Part shown: positions 1-10,804 of the stretch, one piece after another
How positions within the stretch are numbered: the first letter of the stretch is position 1
Layout of the letters: each line of letters starts with the position of its first letter
From: Ilex aquifolium
Taxonomy: Eukaryota; Streptophyta; Magnoliopsida; Aquifoliales; Aquifoliaceae
Length of the DNA stretch: 64,000 nucleotides
Direction: 5' to 3'
Assembly (NCBI GenBank): GCA_951799425.1
Contig: OX637392.1
Location: 34,122,093 to 34,186,092 of the forward strand
Notes under the pieces: model-generated
What the model was told of the DNA's origin: nothing
The model's database searches: none
The model's input: only the letters and a program-made list of their open reading frames with translations
Program-made: the position numbers and the translations under genes

Positions 1-1655
1 AGTCCAGTCATGGGGTTGCATTATTAGAGCAGAAATTAACATACCTTTAAGCTTTTCAAAAGCTTTCTGGCATGCTGCATTCCACACAAAAATTACGTCC
101 TGACTCAGAAGATGACACATGGGTTTGGCTATGGTACTGAAATCTTTTATGAATCTTCTGTAAAAACCTGCATGCCCAAGGAATGATCGGACATCCTTTA
201 TAGTCTTAGGGGCGGCCAAATTTCCAATCAGATCTATTGTTGCCTTGTCAACTTTCATGCCCTCAGATGACACAATGTGACCAAGGATAATGCCTTGTGT
301 TACCATGAAATGACATTTTTCCCAATTGAGCACTAGATTGGCTTCCTTACATCTGATTAGCACTTTCTCTAGGTTGGCCAGACATAAATCAAATGAGTCA
401 CCATAAACAGAGAAGTCATCCATGAATGCTTCCAAAAAAATTTCAACCATGTCACTGAACAAGCTTAACATACATCTTTGGAATGTTGCAGGAGCGTTAC
501 AAAGTCCAAATGGCATCCTTTTAAATGCAAAGGTGCCAAAGGGGCATGTGAATGTTATTTTCTCCTGATCATCTAGTGCTATCTCAATTTGATTGTATTC
601 AGAATATCCATCTAGGAAACAGTAGAATGCATGGCCTGCAATTCTTTCTAGGACTTGGTCAAGAAATGGAAGAGGAAAATGATATTTTCTAGTAAACAAA
701 TTGAGTTTTCGATAGTCAATACACATTCGCCATCCTGTGACAACTCGAGTTGGTACTAGTTCATTTGCATCATTTTTTACCACTGTGACCCCAGACTTTT
801 TGGGCACAACTTGGGTTGGACTAACCCACTTGCTATCAGAGATGATAAAGATTATCCCTGCATCTAAGAGCTTGAGTACCTCAGTTCTCACAACTTCCTT
901 CATGTGAGGGTTTATTCGTCGCTGCATTTGACAAGAGGGTTTTGAACCCTCTTCGAGGTATATATCATGATTGCAAATTAAATGGTTTATACCTTTCAAG
1001 TCAGCGATGGTCCACCCAATGGTGCTTTTATGGCTTTGAAGAACTTCAATTAGTTTAGACTCTTGCAAGTCTGTGAGCTTAGATGAAATTACCACTGGGT
1101 ATGACTCGTCCTCTCCTAAGAATGCATATTTGAGGTCAGATGGGAGAGGTTTCAATTCAGGCTTAGGTGGCTTGATACTAGATGAGACTGGCTTTGTGCC
1201 ACTTGGTGAAATTTCTTCGAATTTGGGGGCCCATGTCTCAACAGTATGAATAGGGCAACTTTGTGGATTTTGGCCATCATTTGTTGTTTCAGATGAGATG
1301 AACTCTAGCAGAGAAGATTCAGTAGGGTCCTCACAGAATGTGTCATTCAGATGTTCCTGTATCAAAGATTCAATGGAGTTTATTTCCCCTTCTTCCTTGT
1401 CTTCTTCTGGGTGCTTAGCAATATTAAAGATGTTCAGCTCGAGAGTCATATTCCCAAAAGTTAATTTCATGACTCCATTCTTGCAATTGATTAGTGCATT
1501 AGAAGTTGCTAGGAAAGGTCGACCAAGAATGACGGGAATTTGGTTCTCCGAATGTATTGCTGGCTGAGTATCCAGAACAATGAAGTCAATAGGGAAGACA
1601 AAGTTGTCCACTTGGACAAGCACATCTTCAACAATGCCTCTGGGGGTTTTTGACA
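1..1655 (-). CDS. Athila A pol: post-protease linker and reverse transcriptase (partial)
   Basis: I read this stretch on the minus strand from about 1655 to the window edge and found no stop codon. In order it encodes the end of the protease domain (motif VILGRPFLAT near 1530), an acidic linker, and the RT fingers and palm with VVPKKSGVT near 810, WRMCIDYRKLN near 725, MPFGLCNAPATFQ near 500 and the catalytic FMDDF near 420. The connection region FLGHAGFYRRFIKDF follows near 150. RT copies the element RNA into DNA in cytoplasmic particles. An intact catalytic domain in an element with frameshifts elsewhere suggests a fairly recent copy. RNase H and integrase would lie left of the window. Confidence 0.85.
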
Positions 1656-2446
1656 GATCTTTTGGCCAACTGGAGTGTGACACAAGTGGGTTTAAGTTCA
1701 CCCAGACCCAACTGCTTGTAGACAGAGTAGGGTAGCAAATTAACACTGACTCCAAGGTCTAACAGTGCTTGTTCAATTCTGAAGTTTCCAATAACACACG
1801 ACACAATCGGACACCCTGAGTCTTTGTATTTTGGAAGGGTTTTGTGTTGAAGAAGGGCACTGGCTTGTTCTGTTAAGAAAGCTCTTTTTTGGACATTCTG
1901 GCTTCTCTTGATTGTGCACAAATCTTTTAGAAACTTGGCATAAGACGGAACTTGTTTGATTGCATCCAGAAGTGGGATGTTGATATTTACTTGCTTAAAA
2001 AGTTCGTAAATTTCAGGCTGATTTTTCAACTTCTGTTTGGTTTTGAGTCTATGAGGAAAAGGAGCAGGAATGGAACACGAAGGTTCTCTTTCCTCAGAAG
2101 GTTCTGGCTCTTGTTCAATCATAGGCTCAGGTTCTTCCTCAAGTTCAGTCTCAATTGGTTCAGGCTCAAATGATGGGTTGATTGGGATTGACACAGGTTT
2201 TGGCTTTGGAATAAGCATGTCTCTGATGGTCTTATCAATCACCTTGCCACTTCTTAAGGTAGTGACAACTTGGGCTTGGTCTTGTGGGTTTCCTGTGGTT
2301 GAAGCGTTTCCCACATGGAATTGGCCTTGTGGTTGCTTTGGTTGAGTAGGGAACTTGCCCTTTTTCATGTGTGGCCATGGATTCGGTCAACTTTTGGATG
2401 TGGCTTTTAAGATCCTCGAAAGATTGATTGGTCTGGGTTTTGAAAT
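1628..2446 (-). pseudogene. Athila A Gag C-terminal / protease segment, frameshifted
   Basis: This segment links Gag to pol. Its upstream end (2446-2366) encodes QSFEDLKSHIQKLTESMATH, which breaks frame in a run of five A (plus-strand T at 2361-2365). The next frame (2368-1628) runs through a proline- and glutamate-rich stretch to the aspartic protease core, DLGVSVNLLPYSVYKQLGLG near 1740. In Athila this core is normally DLGASINLMP, so the catalytic Asp is kept. A second one-base shift in an A5C5 run near 1650 ends the frame before the protease is complete; the missing part is open in the adjacent frame. Both shifts look like single-base gains in homopolymers. Confidence 0.78.
2442..2446. repeat. 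Left target-site duplication of R1 (GAAAT)
   Basis: GAAAT lies directly before the TGACGAGC terminus of R1, and the same five bases follow its right LTR at 7987-7991. A perfect 5-bp duplication is the usual mark of LTR-element integrase. Confidence 0.92.
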
Positions 2447-2958
2447 TGACGAGCCCAAATTTGACTAGGCCAAGCCCGATAAAAATAAACCGAGAAAACC
2501 CAAATATTAAGAAATCCAAGAAGGAGCCCAAGTCACCCTAGAGGAGCCCAGAAGGAAGTCAAATGGACAAAGGAGATCAAAGGGGTGCCAAGCAGGGGTC
2601 ACCCGAGCACATGGGCGCCGCCCATAGGATACCCCGCACCTGGGCATCAACCATTGGGCGCCGACTAGGGAGCCCCTTGGGCGCCTACCCCTTCGTGCTC
2701 CCCTTGCCTTGGTACTCCAGTATGAAGTTCAGCATACCTCAACTTAATACCTCAACTTAAGGTCTAGCTTAAAGTCCAAGCTCAACATCAAACTTTCCTC
2801 CCACTGAATAGGAGCACGAGGGAGAGAATGTTGGGATACGGAGATCTATTCCTACCTTAGCTGTGCTTATCAAAGACGTCTACTCTTACCATGATTGTAC
2901 TTACCAAAATAGTGGAAGACCTCTTCCTTACGTCACCGCCTCACCGCCTTACCCTAGC

Positions 2959-2966
2959 TATATAAT
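2959..2966 (+). promoter_or_regulatory. TATA box of R1 5' LTR
   Basis: TATATAAT in the middle of the LTR, repeated at 7646-7653 in the 3' LTR. A CT-rich stretch follows downstream, typical of plant leaders. Assigned from position and sequence only. Confidence 0.6.
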
Positions 2967-3027
2967 GTAAGCCCCCTCAAGGGTAAAGAGACGCCTCCAA
3001 CGCCTCCAATACCTCACTACACACTTG

Positions 3028-3052
3028 CTCTCTCTCTCTCTCTCTCTCTCTC
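3028..3052. repeat. (CT)n microsatellite in R1 5' LTR
   Basis: An uninterrupted CT dinucleotide run. The 3' LTR copy (7717-7747) is about three units longer, so the repeat has changed length since insertion. Confidence 0.95.
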
Positions 3053-3294
3053 AAAGCTCTGTAACTCTCTGGTGACTGATATTTTATCAATAAAGAATAC
3101 CAGGCCACCGCTGCCATTCCTGAAAGTGGAGTAGGTCATCCAAGACCGAACCACTATACATCTCTGTGTTGATCTATTGTTTATCATTTTAATTCCTTGA
3201 TTGCCATTGATTGATTGTTTATTGCTCATTAATTACACCCTTATACTTACTTGACTGTTGATCTTGTACAAGACAATTTTGTGCATCATCAGTT

Positions 3295-3312
3295 TGGCGC
3301 CGTCTGTGGGAA
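3295..3312 (+). promoter_or_regulatory. R1 primer-binding site
   Basis: TGGCGCCGTCTGTGGGAA begins 3 bases after the LTR end. The same motif, with changes, follows the LTRs of E (21338) and H (54924), which supports a common Tat/Retand origin. I cannot name the matching tRNA with certainty. Confidence 0.8.
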
Positions 3313-3354
3313 TGACTAAGTTTCTATTACTCTACTTCTTTGCTCATTGAATCT

Positions 3355-4914
3355 ATGGCAATCACCACGAGATCAAGGTCTTAACAACCCGGGGACAACA
3401 ACCTGGCTCAACGGGAGGAGGCTCTGCCTCCCCCCGCACCTTCGGGACCTTCTGCCACAGCGACTCCCGCCGTCGGACAACAGCAACAACTCTTGCAGAC
3501 CATGCAGCTGCTGGTGGAACAGAACCAGCAGATCATCCAACTGATGCTCACCCAAGGGGGTGTTGCCCCTCACCCCGCAGGAGGAGCACAATTCCCTCCA
3601 ACAGTAGAGGAGCAGGCAGCCCCTCACCAGGGGACCCTTCGCCAAAACGCCCCGAGGCCACAGGGCGCCCCTCGCCCAGCAGTCCCTCCTCAACGCGCAG
3701 GCAGCTCGCGTGTTCCTCCTCTCTCACACGTACCTGCGCAGGAGGATGAAGACGGTGAGAGTCAATACGGTGACCATCAAAGCCAGTACCATCATCCGAC
3801 TGAAGATGTCCCCAACCAGTGGGACGAGAAGATTATAGAGGTGCAGAACCAGCTTGGTGATGCCCTCAACGCCATCAAGGCACAGGCGCCTGAGGTCGTA
3901 GACTACCTGGTAAGACGTACTGATACGCCTTTTACTGCTGATATTGTTAATTATCCTCTGCCTTCGAAGTTCAAGATGCCCAATATCGAGATCTTCGATG
4001 GCACCAAAGACCCCCTTGACCACCTGGACACCTACAAATCCCTCATGCAACTCCACAATGTGCCTGAGGAGGTTATGTGCAGAGCCTTCCCTACTACATT
4101 GAAGGGGTCTGCCCGCCAGTGGTTCTCCAAGATCAAGCCTTCCTCCATCCACTCTTTTGCAGAGCTGAGCAGGCCCTTTGTCTCCCACTTCATTGGGGGA
4201 CGCCGCCATCAGAAACCAGTGACCCACTTGCTCACCATCAAGCAGGACAGGGATGAAAGCCTTACAGACTACCTTGCTCGTTTCAACGAGGAGGTCCTCC
4301 AGATTGAGCAGCCAGATGACAAGGTAGCCCTGGCCGCCTTCATCGCCGGCCTTCGCACCTCCAGTTTCATGTTTTCTGTCCTCAAGAAGTCGCCCTCCAG
4401 CATGCTCGAGCTGCTATCAAGGGCCCAGAAGTATATGAATGTCGAGGATGTCACCAAGGCCCGTCGAGGTGAGTCCTCCCGAGGAGGGGAGAAAAGAAAG
4501 GACACCAGCAAAGACAAGTGGGAGGTAGAGAACAAAAGAAATAGGACATAGAGAATCTCTATCAAGGACCGTCTTGGTCCCCCACCTTTGAGAGAGTGAC
4601 AAGCTCTCACACCACTCAATGCCTCGGTGGTGCACATCCTAATCCAGATACAGGATGACCCCACGCTTCGCTGGCCTGGAAAAATGAAGTCCGCCCCAAA
4701 TCACAGAAATCCCAGCAGGTACTGTTGTTTCCACCGCGACCATGGCCACGACACTGACGACTGCTTTGACCTTAAAAGGCAGATCGAGTAGCTCATACAG
4801 CGTGGCCACTTGAGGCAGTACGTTGCTGGCAGAGGACAAGTCCCACCACCTGGTCAGGACCAGGATGACAGAGAACGCCAGCATCCCCTCGGAGAAATCC
4901 AGACGATCGCCTAA
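3355..4914 (+). pseudogene. R1 gag, one frame with four nonsense codons
   Basis: A single reading frame runs from ATG 3355 (MAITTRSRS) to TAA 4912, broken only by in-frame stops at 3382 (TAA), 4549 (TAG), 4597 (TGA) and 4789 (TAG), with no frameshift. The longest open part, 3493-4551, has a Gln/Pro-rich N-terminus and then the retrotransposon Gag domain (MPNIEIFDGTKDPLDHLDTY near 3978, LKGSARQWFSKIKP near 4101, HFIGGRRHQKPVTHLLTIKQ near 4192). After the stops the frame still encodes a His/Cys knuckle (CCFHRDHGHDTDDC near 4723) followed by LIQRGHLRQYV. Gag would form the particle that packages RNA. Point decay without indels fits C-to-T loss in methylated DNA, but that is inference. Confidence 0.85.
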
Positions 4915-5212
4915 GGGCTAAGAGGAGGTGACTCAAACTTCACCAGGAAAGTCTTGGCCCACCTATGGGAAACCGAGCACCTGAAGATTTTATCTATCCT
5001 TGATCAGTCAATTTATTTTGTTATTTTTTACTTTATGAAATAAAATTCTGCGAAGATTATTGTGTCCAGAATTATTTTGCTTTCCTAAAATTTACAAACA
5101 GCTCCCAGCATAGCAGGCGCTCAGACGAGGGGTCTCATCCCATCTCACCAGGCGCACCTCAGCCGCCTAGCTCCTCAGCACCCTCCTCATCTCCATCTCA
5201 ATGGAATGAGCT

Positions 5213-5740
5213 TCTGCTACGGCAGCCATCTCCCGAGACTATACGTAGCTCAGTCTATGACTCTGCTCTCGTGCAAGTAGTCACCTAGTAAGCCTCTGCT
5301 ACGGCAGCCATCTCCCGAGACTATACGTAGCTCGGTCTATGAATCTGCTCTCGCGCAAGTAGTCACCTAGTAAGCCTCTACTACGGCAGCCATCTCCCGA
5401 GACTATACGTAGCTCGGTCTATGACTATGCTCTCACACAAGTAGTCACCTAGTAAGCCTCTGCTACGGCAGCCATCACCTGAGACTATACGTAGCTCGGC
5501 CTCTATGACTCTACTCTCGCGCAAGTAGTCACCTGGTAAGCCTCTGCTACGGCAGCCACCCCCGAGACTATACGTCGCTCGGCCTCTATGACTCTGCTCT
5601 AGCACAAGTAATCACCTGGTAAACCTCTGCTACGGCAGCCATCACCCGAGACTATACGTAGCTCGGCCTCTACGACTATGCTCTCGTACAAGTAGTCACC
5701 TCTGCTACGACAGCCATCTCCCGAGACTATACGTAACTTG
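5213..5740. repeat. 82-bp tandem array in R1 (about 7 copies)
   Basis: The block beginning CTGCTACGGCAGCCATC recurs with starts near 5217, 5299, 5381, 5463, 5547, 5630 and 5705. Spacing is 82, 82, 82, 84, 83 and 75 bases, and a decayed eighth copy lies near 5750. The units also share CGAGACTATACGTAG and GCAAGTAGTCACCT. It lies where pol would be expected, and no long frame crosses it. Confidence 0.92.
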
Positions 5741-6261
5741 GTCTATGCAGTCTGCCACGACAGCTATCCTCCGAGACTCTGAGTACTCGGCCTCAGCTCA
5801 TGCGGCCCTCTCACAGGACTTCCATAGCTCTAACTTTGCTTTCACGCAAGTAGTCTGTCTCTCTCTCCAGGTAATCATGTTAGACATTTTAATGTTGGAA
5901 TAACATTGTTTTTGCCAGGTACACTTTTGAAACTCAAGCCGTCTGCACTGGAGCCCCAACTCCTACAGCAGTACAACAGCTAGCTCTGATACACACATGA
6001 GTCACAGTCGAAGAAAGAGTGGGGGCACCACGGGGTCCCATCTCCCAGGAATCAATCTAGCCATCGAACCTAGACCGAGAAGCACTGGGGGCATCAAACC
6101 TCACCACTATTAGGAGAAGGGGAAGACACCACCCTAAAAGCACAAAGAACCTCCACCTCCATCATTGCTCTTTCAACAGGAGCTCCAGAAATCAGAGACA
6201 AGTCAAGAACCACCACATTCTAAAGACATCATAGTCTCTCAGGAAAAAACCCAGAATACCA

Positions 6262-6350
6262 ATTCGTCGCCTAGTTGCCAGGCGCCCTCGCCCAGTTGTC
6301 TGGCGCCCTCGCCCAGTTGCCTGGCGCCCACGCCCAGTTGCCCAGCCAAC
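6262..6350. repeat. 21-bp tandem repeat rich in GGCGCCC
   Basis: About four copies of a unit like CCCAGTTGCCTGGCGCCCTCG. The GGCGCC core is the motif that also recurs in the R1 LTR and in the purine-rich block downstream. Confidence 0.85.
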
Positions 6351-6479
6351 TTCTGGCAGCCTTGAGGCATCGCCTAACCACCATAAGCAGAGCCCAAGGT
6401 GCTACCCAACTTCTAGGTGTCGCCCAAGGCGCCTGCCTAGCCTCCTGGTATAGCCCAAGGCGTTAGTCCAACCTCCAGA

Positions 6480-7010
6480 ATAGTCGACAGCAGCGCCCAA
6501 GAGGCGGCACCCAAGCAAAGAAAAAAAAAGAGGAGAGAAGAAAGAAAAAAAAAAGACAAGAGGAGGCAGCACCCAGGGAGACCAAGAAAGAAAAGAAAGA
6601 AAAAAAAAAAGGAATGGCCAGCGCCCAAGCAAGGAGGCCAAAAGAAAAAAAAAAAAAAAAAGAGGAAGGAGGCAGCGCCCAACCAAGAAAGAAAGAAAGA
6701 GAAAAAAAAAATGAAAGCTGAAAGCTGAAAGCAAAAGGGCGGCGCCCAAGCAAGCCAAGAAGAAAAAAAAAAAAGAAGAGAAGACAAGATTCAGGGCCCA
6801 AGCAAAGGAAGAAAGAAGAAAAAAAAAAGGAAAAAAGAAAAGAAAGGGAGAAGGGATGTGGCGCCCAAGCCCAGCAAAGAAGAAAAGAGAAAAGAAAAAA
6901 AAAAGGAGGAGGCCAGGAAGTCAACACCAAAGAAAGAAAAAAAAAAGGTGAGAAAAGGGCAACGCCCAGGAGGCGCGCCCAAAAAAAAAAAAAAAATTTC
7001 GATACCGATA
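6480..7010. repeat. Purine-rich block with periodic GCGCCCAAGCAA inserts
   Basis: About 530 bases in which A/G runs (mostly AAAG and poly-A) alternate every 40-70 bases with GCGCCCAA-type motifs. Long frames on the minus strand here are Phe/Leu-rich products of composition and I do not call them genes. Confidence 0.88.
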
Positions 7011-7132
7011 AATTCAGCAGGTCTCCGAAGATGAAAAAAATATCGTGGGAAAAAAGAAAATTTCTGCTCACTCAAGCGAAGACGAAGCATGCCCTCGACC
7101 CCTTCCTTTCGAGAAAGTCAGAGCTCGGAGCA

Positions 7133-7143
7133 TGGGGGGCAAA
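7133..7143 (+). promoter_or_regulatory. R1 polypurine tract
   Basis: ATGGGGGGCAAA sits immediately before the right LTR and would prime plus-strand DNA synthesis. Confidence 0.75.
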
Positions 7144-7712
7144 TGACGAGCCCAAATTTGACTGGACCAAGCCCGATAAAAATAAACCGAGAAAGCCCAA
7201 ATATTAAGAAATCCAAGAAGGAGCCCAAGTCACCCTAGAGGAGCCCAGAAGGAAGTCAAATGGACAAAGGAGATCAAAGGGGCGCCAAGCAGGGGTCACC
7301 CGAGCACATGGGCCCCGCCCATAGGGCACCCCGCACCTGGGTGCCGCCCTTGGGCGCCAACCATTGGGCGCCTACCCCTTCGTGCTCCCCTTGCCTTGGT
7401 ACTCCAGTATGAAGTTCAGCACACCTCAACTTAACACCTCAACTTAAGGTCCAGCTTAAAGTCCAAGCTCAACATCAAACTTTCCTCCCACTGAATAGGA
7501 GCACGAGGGAGAGAATGTCGGGATATGGAGATCTATTCCTACCTTTGCTGTTCTTACCAAAGAGGTCTACTCTTACCATGATTGTACTTACCAAAATAGT
7601 GGAAGACCTCTTCCTCACGTCACCGCCTCACCGCCTTACCCTAGCTATATAATGTAAGCCCCCTCAAGAGTAAAAAGACGCCTCCAACGCCTCCAATACC
7701 TCACTACACACT

Positions 7713-7750
<38 letters not shown>

Positions 7751-7986
7751 GCTCTGTAACTCTCTGGTGACTGATATTTTATCAATAAAGAACACCAGGC
7801 CACCGCTGCCATTCCCGAAAGTGGAGTAGGTCATCCGAGACCGAACCACTATACATCCCTGTGTTGATCTATTGTTTATCATTTTAATTCCTTGATTGCC
7901 ATTGATTGATTATTTATTGCTCATTAATTACACCTTTATACCTACTTGACTATTGATCTTGCACAAGACAATTTTGTGCATCATCA
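7144..7986 (+). repeat. R1 3' LTR
   Basis: Second copy of 2447-3291, followed by the GAAAT target duplication at 7987-7991. It carries TATATAAT at 7646, a CT run at 7717-7747 and AATAAA at 7784. Confidence 0.93.
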
Positions 7987-7991
7987 GAAAT

Positions 7992-9292
7992 CACTGAAGG
8001 CCTGTGTGGAGTGGGTGTTGTAGTTCATTTGGCTTTGCATGAACTGATTCAGTGTGTCCTCAAGGCTCCTCTTTTGTGGTGGCTGGTATGGTTGATATGT
8101 GGGTGGTCCTTGAGGTGGTGGGTATGAACCTTGTTGTTGGTTCATGGGTGTTGGTTGTGTGTTCCTCCAACTGAAGTTTGGATGGTTCCGCTACCCTGGA
8201 TTGTATGTTTCAGAGTATGGGTTGGAGTAAAGCTTATTGAAGTTGGAAATTACATTTTTTTGTTCCAACAAGACCTCTTTGAATGCTGGGATGGTAGGAC
8301 ACTCCCCAGTAGGGTGTCCTGTTAGCGCACAGATTCCACACACTTGTTTTGTGGAAGAGCTAACATCAACTTGATGGACTTTTTTCATCTCTAAAGTTCA
8401 AACTTTCGAGACAAAGTAGACATTTTTACTCTAAAGTCATCATTCTCTCTCAAGACATACTTACCTCCTTAGGAAGTAGATGGTCTGGCTTCTACAGTGG
8501 TAGGAGAGGTTGAGTCCTACATCTGAGAACTGTCAGATATGGTGTCAAAAAAATTGAATGCCTCCTCCGGACTTTTTCCCATAAATTCTCCTTGAGCCAT
8601 CATTTCGACAAACTGACGTAGTCTAGAGGGTAAGGAGTCATAGAAAAATTCTACCAAAGTCCAATTCTCAAAAGCGTGATGTGGGCATGATTGGAGCAGA
8701 TCTTTGAATCTCTCCCAACTTTGGTAAAAAGTTTCTCCTTCTTTAACTGCAAAATTCATGATTTACCTTTTTAGTGCATTTGTGCGGTGTAGAGGAAAAA
8801 ACTTTCTAAAAAATTCATTTTGCAATGCCTGCCAGTTAGGTATTGAAAAAGTTTTTAAAGAATTTAGCCATTGTTTAGCTCTATCACTTAAAGAGAAAGA
8901 AAAAAATTTCATCGTGGCTAGTTCAGAATTGTCTTGAAATGTTCCACACATTTCCTCAAAATCTTTTATATGTAGATATGGATTTTCTGCATCCAATCCA
9001 TGAAACACGGGTAATAACTGCACTGTCCCCGGCTTTACAGTAAAGAGGGGCGCATTTCAGGAAATATAAAACAAGAGGGGACACTATTTCTTGTGGGATT
9101 TAAGTAATCCCGCAAAGTTCTAATGTTAGGCACTTCCTCCTCTCTCATAGGGACATCTCTGTTTCTCCCATTATTTGTCACATTACTCTCACAAGAATCT
9201 GCTACTGATCTAGGGGAATTTGGTTCAGGCTGATTCACAGACTCACAAGATTCTGCCGGCAAATTTTGACAGTGAGGAGTGCCCTCAGACAT
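7992..9292 (-). pseudogene. Athila A gag (N-terminus to zinc knuckle)
   Basis: Minus-strand gag starting at ATG 9292 (MSEGTPHCQNLPAESCES), which lies just after the primer site. The conserved LRDYLNPTRNSVPSC is near 9110. One base is missing near 9055 (GAAATG where GAAAATG is expected), shifting the frame. The capsid-like part follows (FHGLDAENPYLHIKDFEEMC near 8990, LQNEFFRKFFPLHRTNALKR near 8790). Stops at 8760 (TAA) and near 8517 (TAG) interrupt it. The nucleocapsid knuckle CGICALTGHPTGECP is open at 8340-8290, then a Gln/Pro-rich tail runs to the R1 insertion. Confidence 0.85.
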
Positions 9293-9388
9293 AAAGAAAA
9301 TAAAACAAATTTATTCACAGTAAACCAAATAATATATACAAAACTGAAGGTCTTTTTTACCTTTTACCTTTAAAACACCTTTAATGGC

Positions 9389-9406
9389 TCCCCGGCAACG
9401 GCGCCA
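9389..9406 (-). promoter_or_regulatory. Athila A primer-binding site
   Basis: On the minus strand this reads TGGCGCCGTTGCCGGGGA, the Asp-tRNA-type primer site usual for Athila elements, and it is unmutated. The copy in B has three changes, consistent with B being older. Confidence 0.88.
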
Positions 9407-10700
9407 AAAACTTGACTTGATCCGAAATGTGTACACCCAAGTGCAGGCGGTCAAGCTGTAGTAATAATCCGATTTGAGTCCGAAGTCGAATCCGCAAGGA
9501 ACTCTTGTTGGTATTTTTTTGAGATAAGCAGTGGTGGAGACCTATTGATTGTAACCCTTGAGATTTGTTATAAGGTGTGAGATTTCCTGGACAAAATATA
9601 AAATTCTTTCCAAGAGAATTTTCTTAACAAAATATGAGATAAGCTTTAATGAAAAAAAGTCACTCTTTAGTTCAAAGATCTGGACATGTAGTTAATTATC
9701 CGGTTTGTTATACTTGTACTTGGTAACGCAATTAACCCCCGTGTCAACATCAAGTTAATCAGAAGATAAAGATGGACTGTGAGAATTAAGAACATAATTC
9801 CGATGTCTTTCTAGAAGTTTACAAGAATTGTCTGTGCCGAGACTTAACCCGTCTACAAACAAGCAAGTGTTTCTACAAGACATCCAACCATGACATTAAT
9901 ATTCCATTCTTCAAGTGAAGCACAATAATGGGGAGGATTGAAGGGTAGTCATGAAGATCTAGCCAGGGTACTTGCCTTGAACCGATAAGTCTTTCTATGC
10001 AAGAGTCATCCGTGTCATAGAAAGAGCCCACGGTTATACAAAGTACCTTAGATTTGCTAGATGCAATCAATCATCCAATAAGCAAGGAGAAATAAACGTT
10101 AATTATAAGAACAATGCACAAATATAATTTCCGGATAATTTATACATGCCCTTCTCCTCTTACTAAAGAGTGAATGAGAAACTACTCACTCTTCATGGCT
10201 TTGGTAAAGTTAGAAAAGTGAGTGATGCTCATCCCTCCAAGTAGAGGACTTTCAAAATGAAATAACAATAAACAAGGAGCCAATCTTTAACAAAGAATGA
10301 GTGAATCACGTTCCACCCTTCACGGCTTTGGTAAAGCTCTAGAAAAGTGGAAGATTTTCACTCCTCTAAGAAAGAAAGAAGCTCAAGCAATGGAAGTGAA
10401 GTACATAAACAATAAAAGTAGAAGAAAGCTAGTCACAATTGGAGGGTGGCTTCCTCAACCAAGAAATGGAGGGTTGTTTCCTCAACCAAAAGATGAACTA
10501 ACTCCCTTCTATGCATGTAAGTGAAATCATAAGCATAAAACTACTTTTATAACAAGCTAAGAGATGTTGGACTAAAGCAAACTAATCTCTAAAATAACTA
10601 CTTCATACAAGGAAATGTAAGCTAAATCTACAATATGAGTGGGAGTCTAAGCCTCCATCAACCTCCCTACTTTGTGCCATGAGCTCTCCAACAATGGGAG

Positions 10701-10708
10701 TATTTATA
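10701..10708 (-). promoter_or_regulatory. TATA box of LTR A
   Basis: TATAAATA on the minus strand (TATAAATACTCCC), at the same place as in LTR B (13464-13471). The palindrome cluster begins about 100 bases upstream of it. Confidence 0.65.
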
Positions 10709-10804
10709 GGCAAGAGGAGGAGACAAGAGTGGGTGAAGGAATAGTGTATGCCGCCCAAGTCCAAGTGAAAAACCAACTACTCTGCTGTCAGTTTGTGGAG
10801 AACG

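Larger units (their letters stand above)
2447..3291 (+). repeat. R1 5' LTR
   Basis: Direct repeat of 7144-7986, starting TGACGAGCCC and ending GTGCATCATCA. It holds repeated GGGCGCC motifs at 2580-2690, a TATA box at 2959, a CT microsatellite at 3028-3052 and an AATAAA signal at 3089-3094. Confidence 0.93.
2447..7986 (+). mobile_element. R1: non-autonomous Tat/Retand-like LTR retrotransposon
   Basis: R1 is a 5.54-kb element with LTRs of 845 and 843 bp, TG..CA ends and GAAAT duplications. Between the LTRs are a primer-binding site, a gag with several nonsense codons, an 82-bp tandem array, a 21-bp repeat and a purine-rich block, then a polypurine tract. I see no protease, RT, RNase H or integrase, so it would need enzymes from another element. 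The Gag motifs (AFPTTLKGSARQWFSKIKP and CCFHRDHGHDTDDC) place it in the Tat/Retand branch. The LTRs differ by a few percent plus one small rearrangement near 2630-2690. Confidence 0.9.

Noticed and set aside
5213-5740. Regularly spaced repeats resembling a CRISPR array
   Set aside because: Units are contiguous 82-bp tandem copies without unique spacers, inside a plant LTR element; no cas genes.
6402-7090. Several overlapping minus-strand frames of 100-200 codons rich in Phe, Leu and Ser
   Set aside because: They arise from the purine-rich repeat block of R1; no domain, biased composition, and overlapping frames all look alike.
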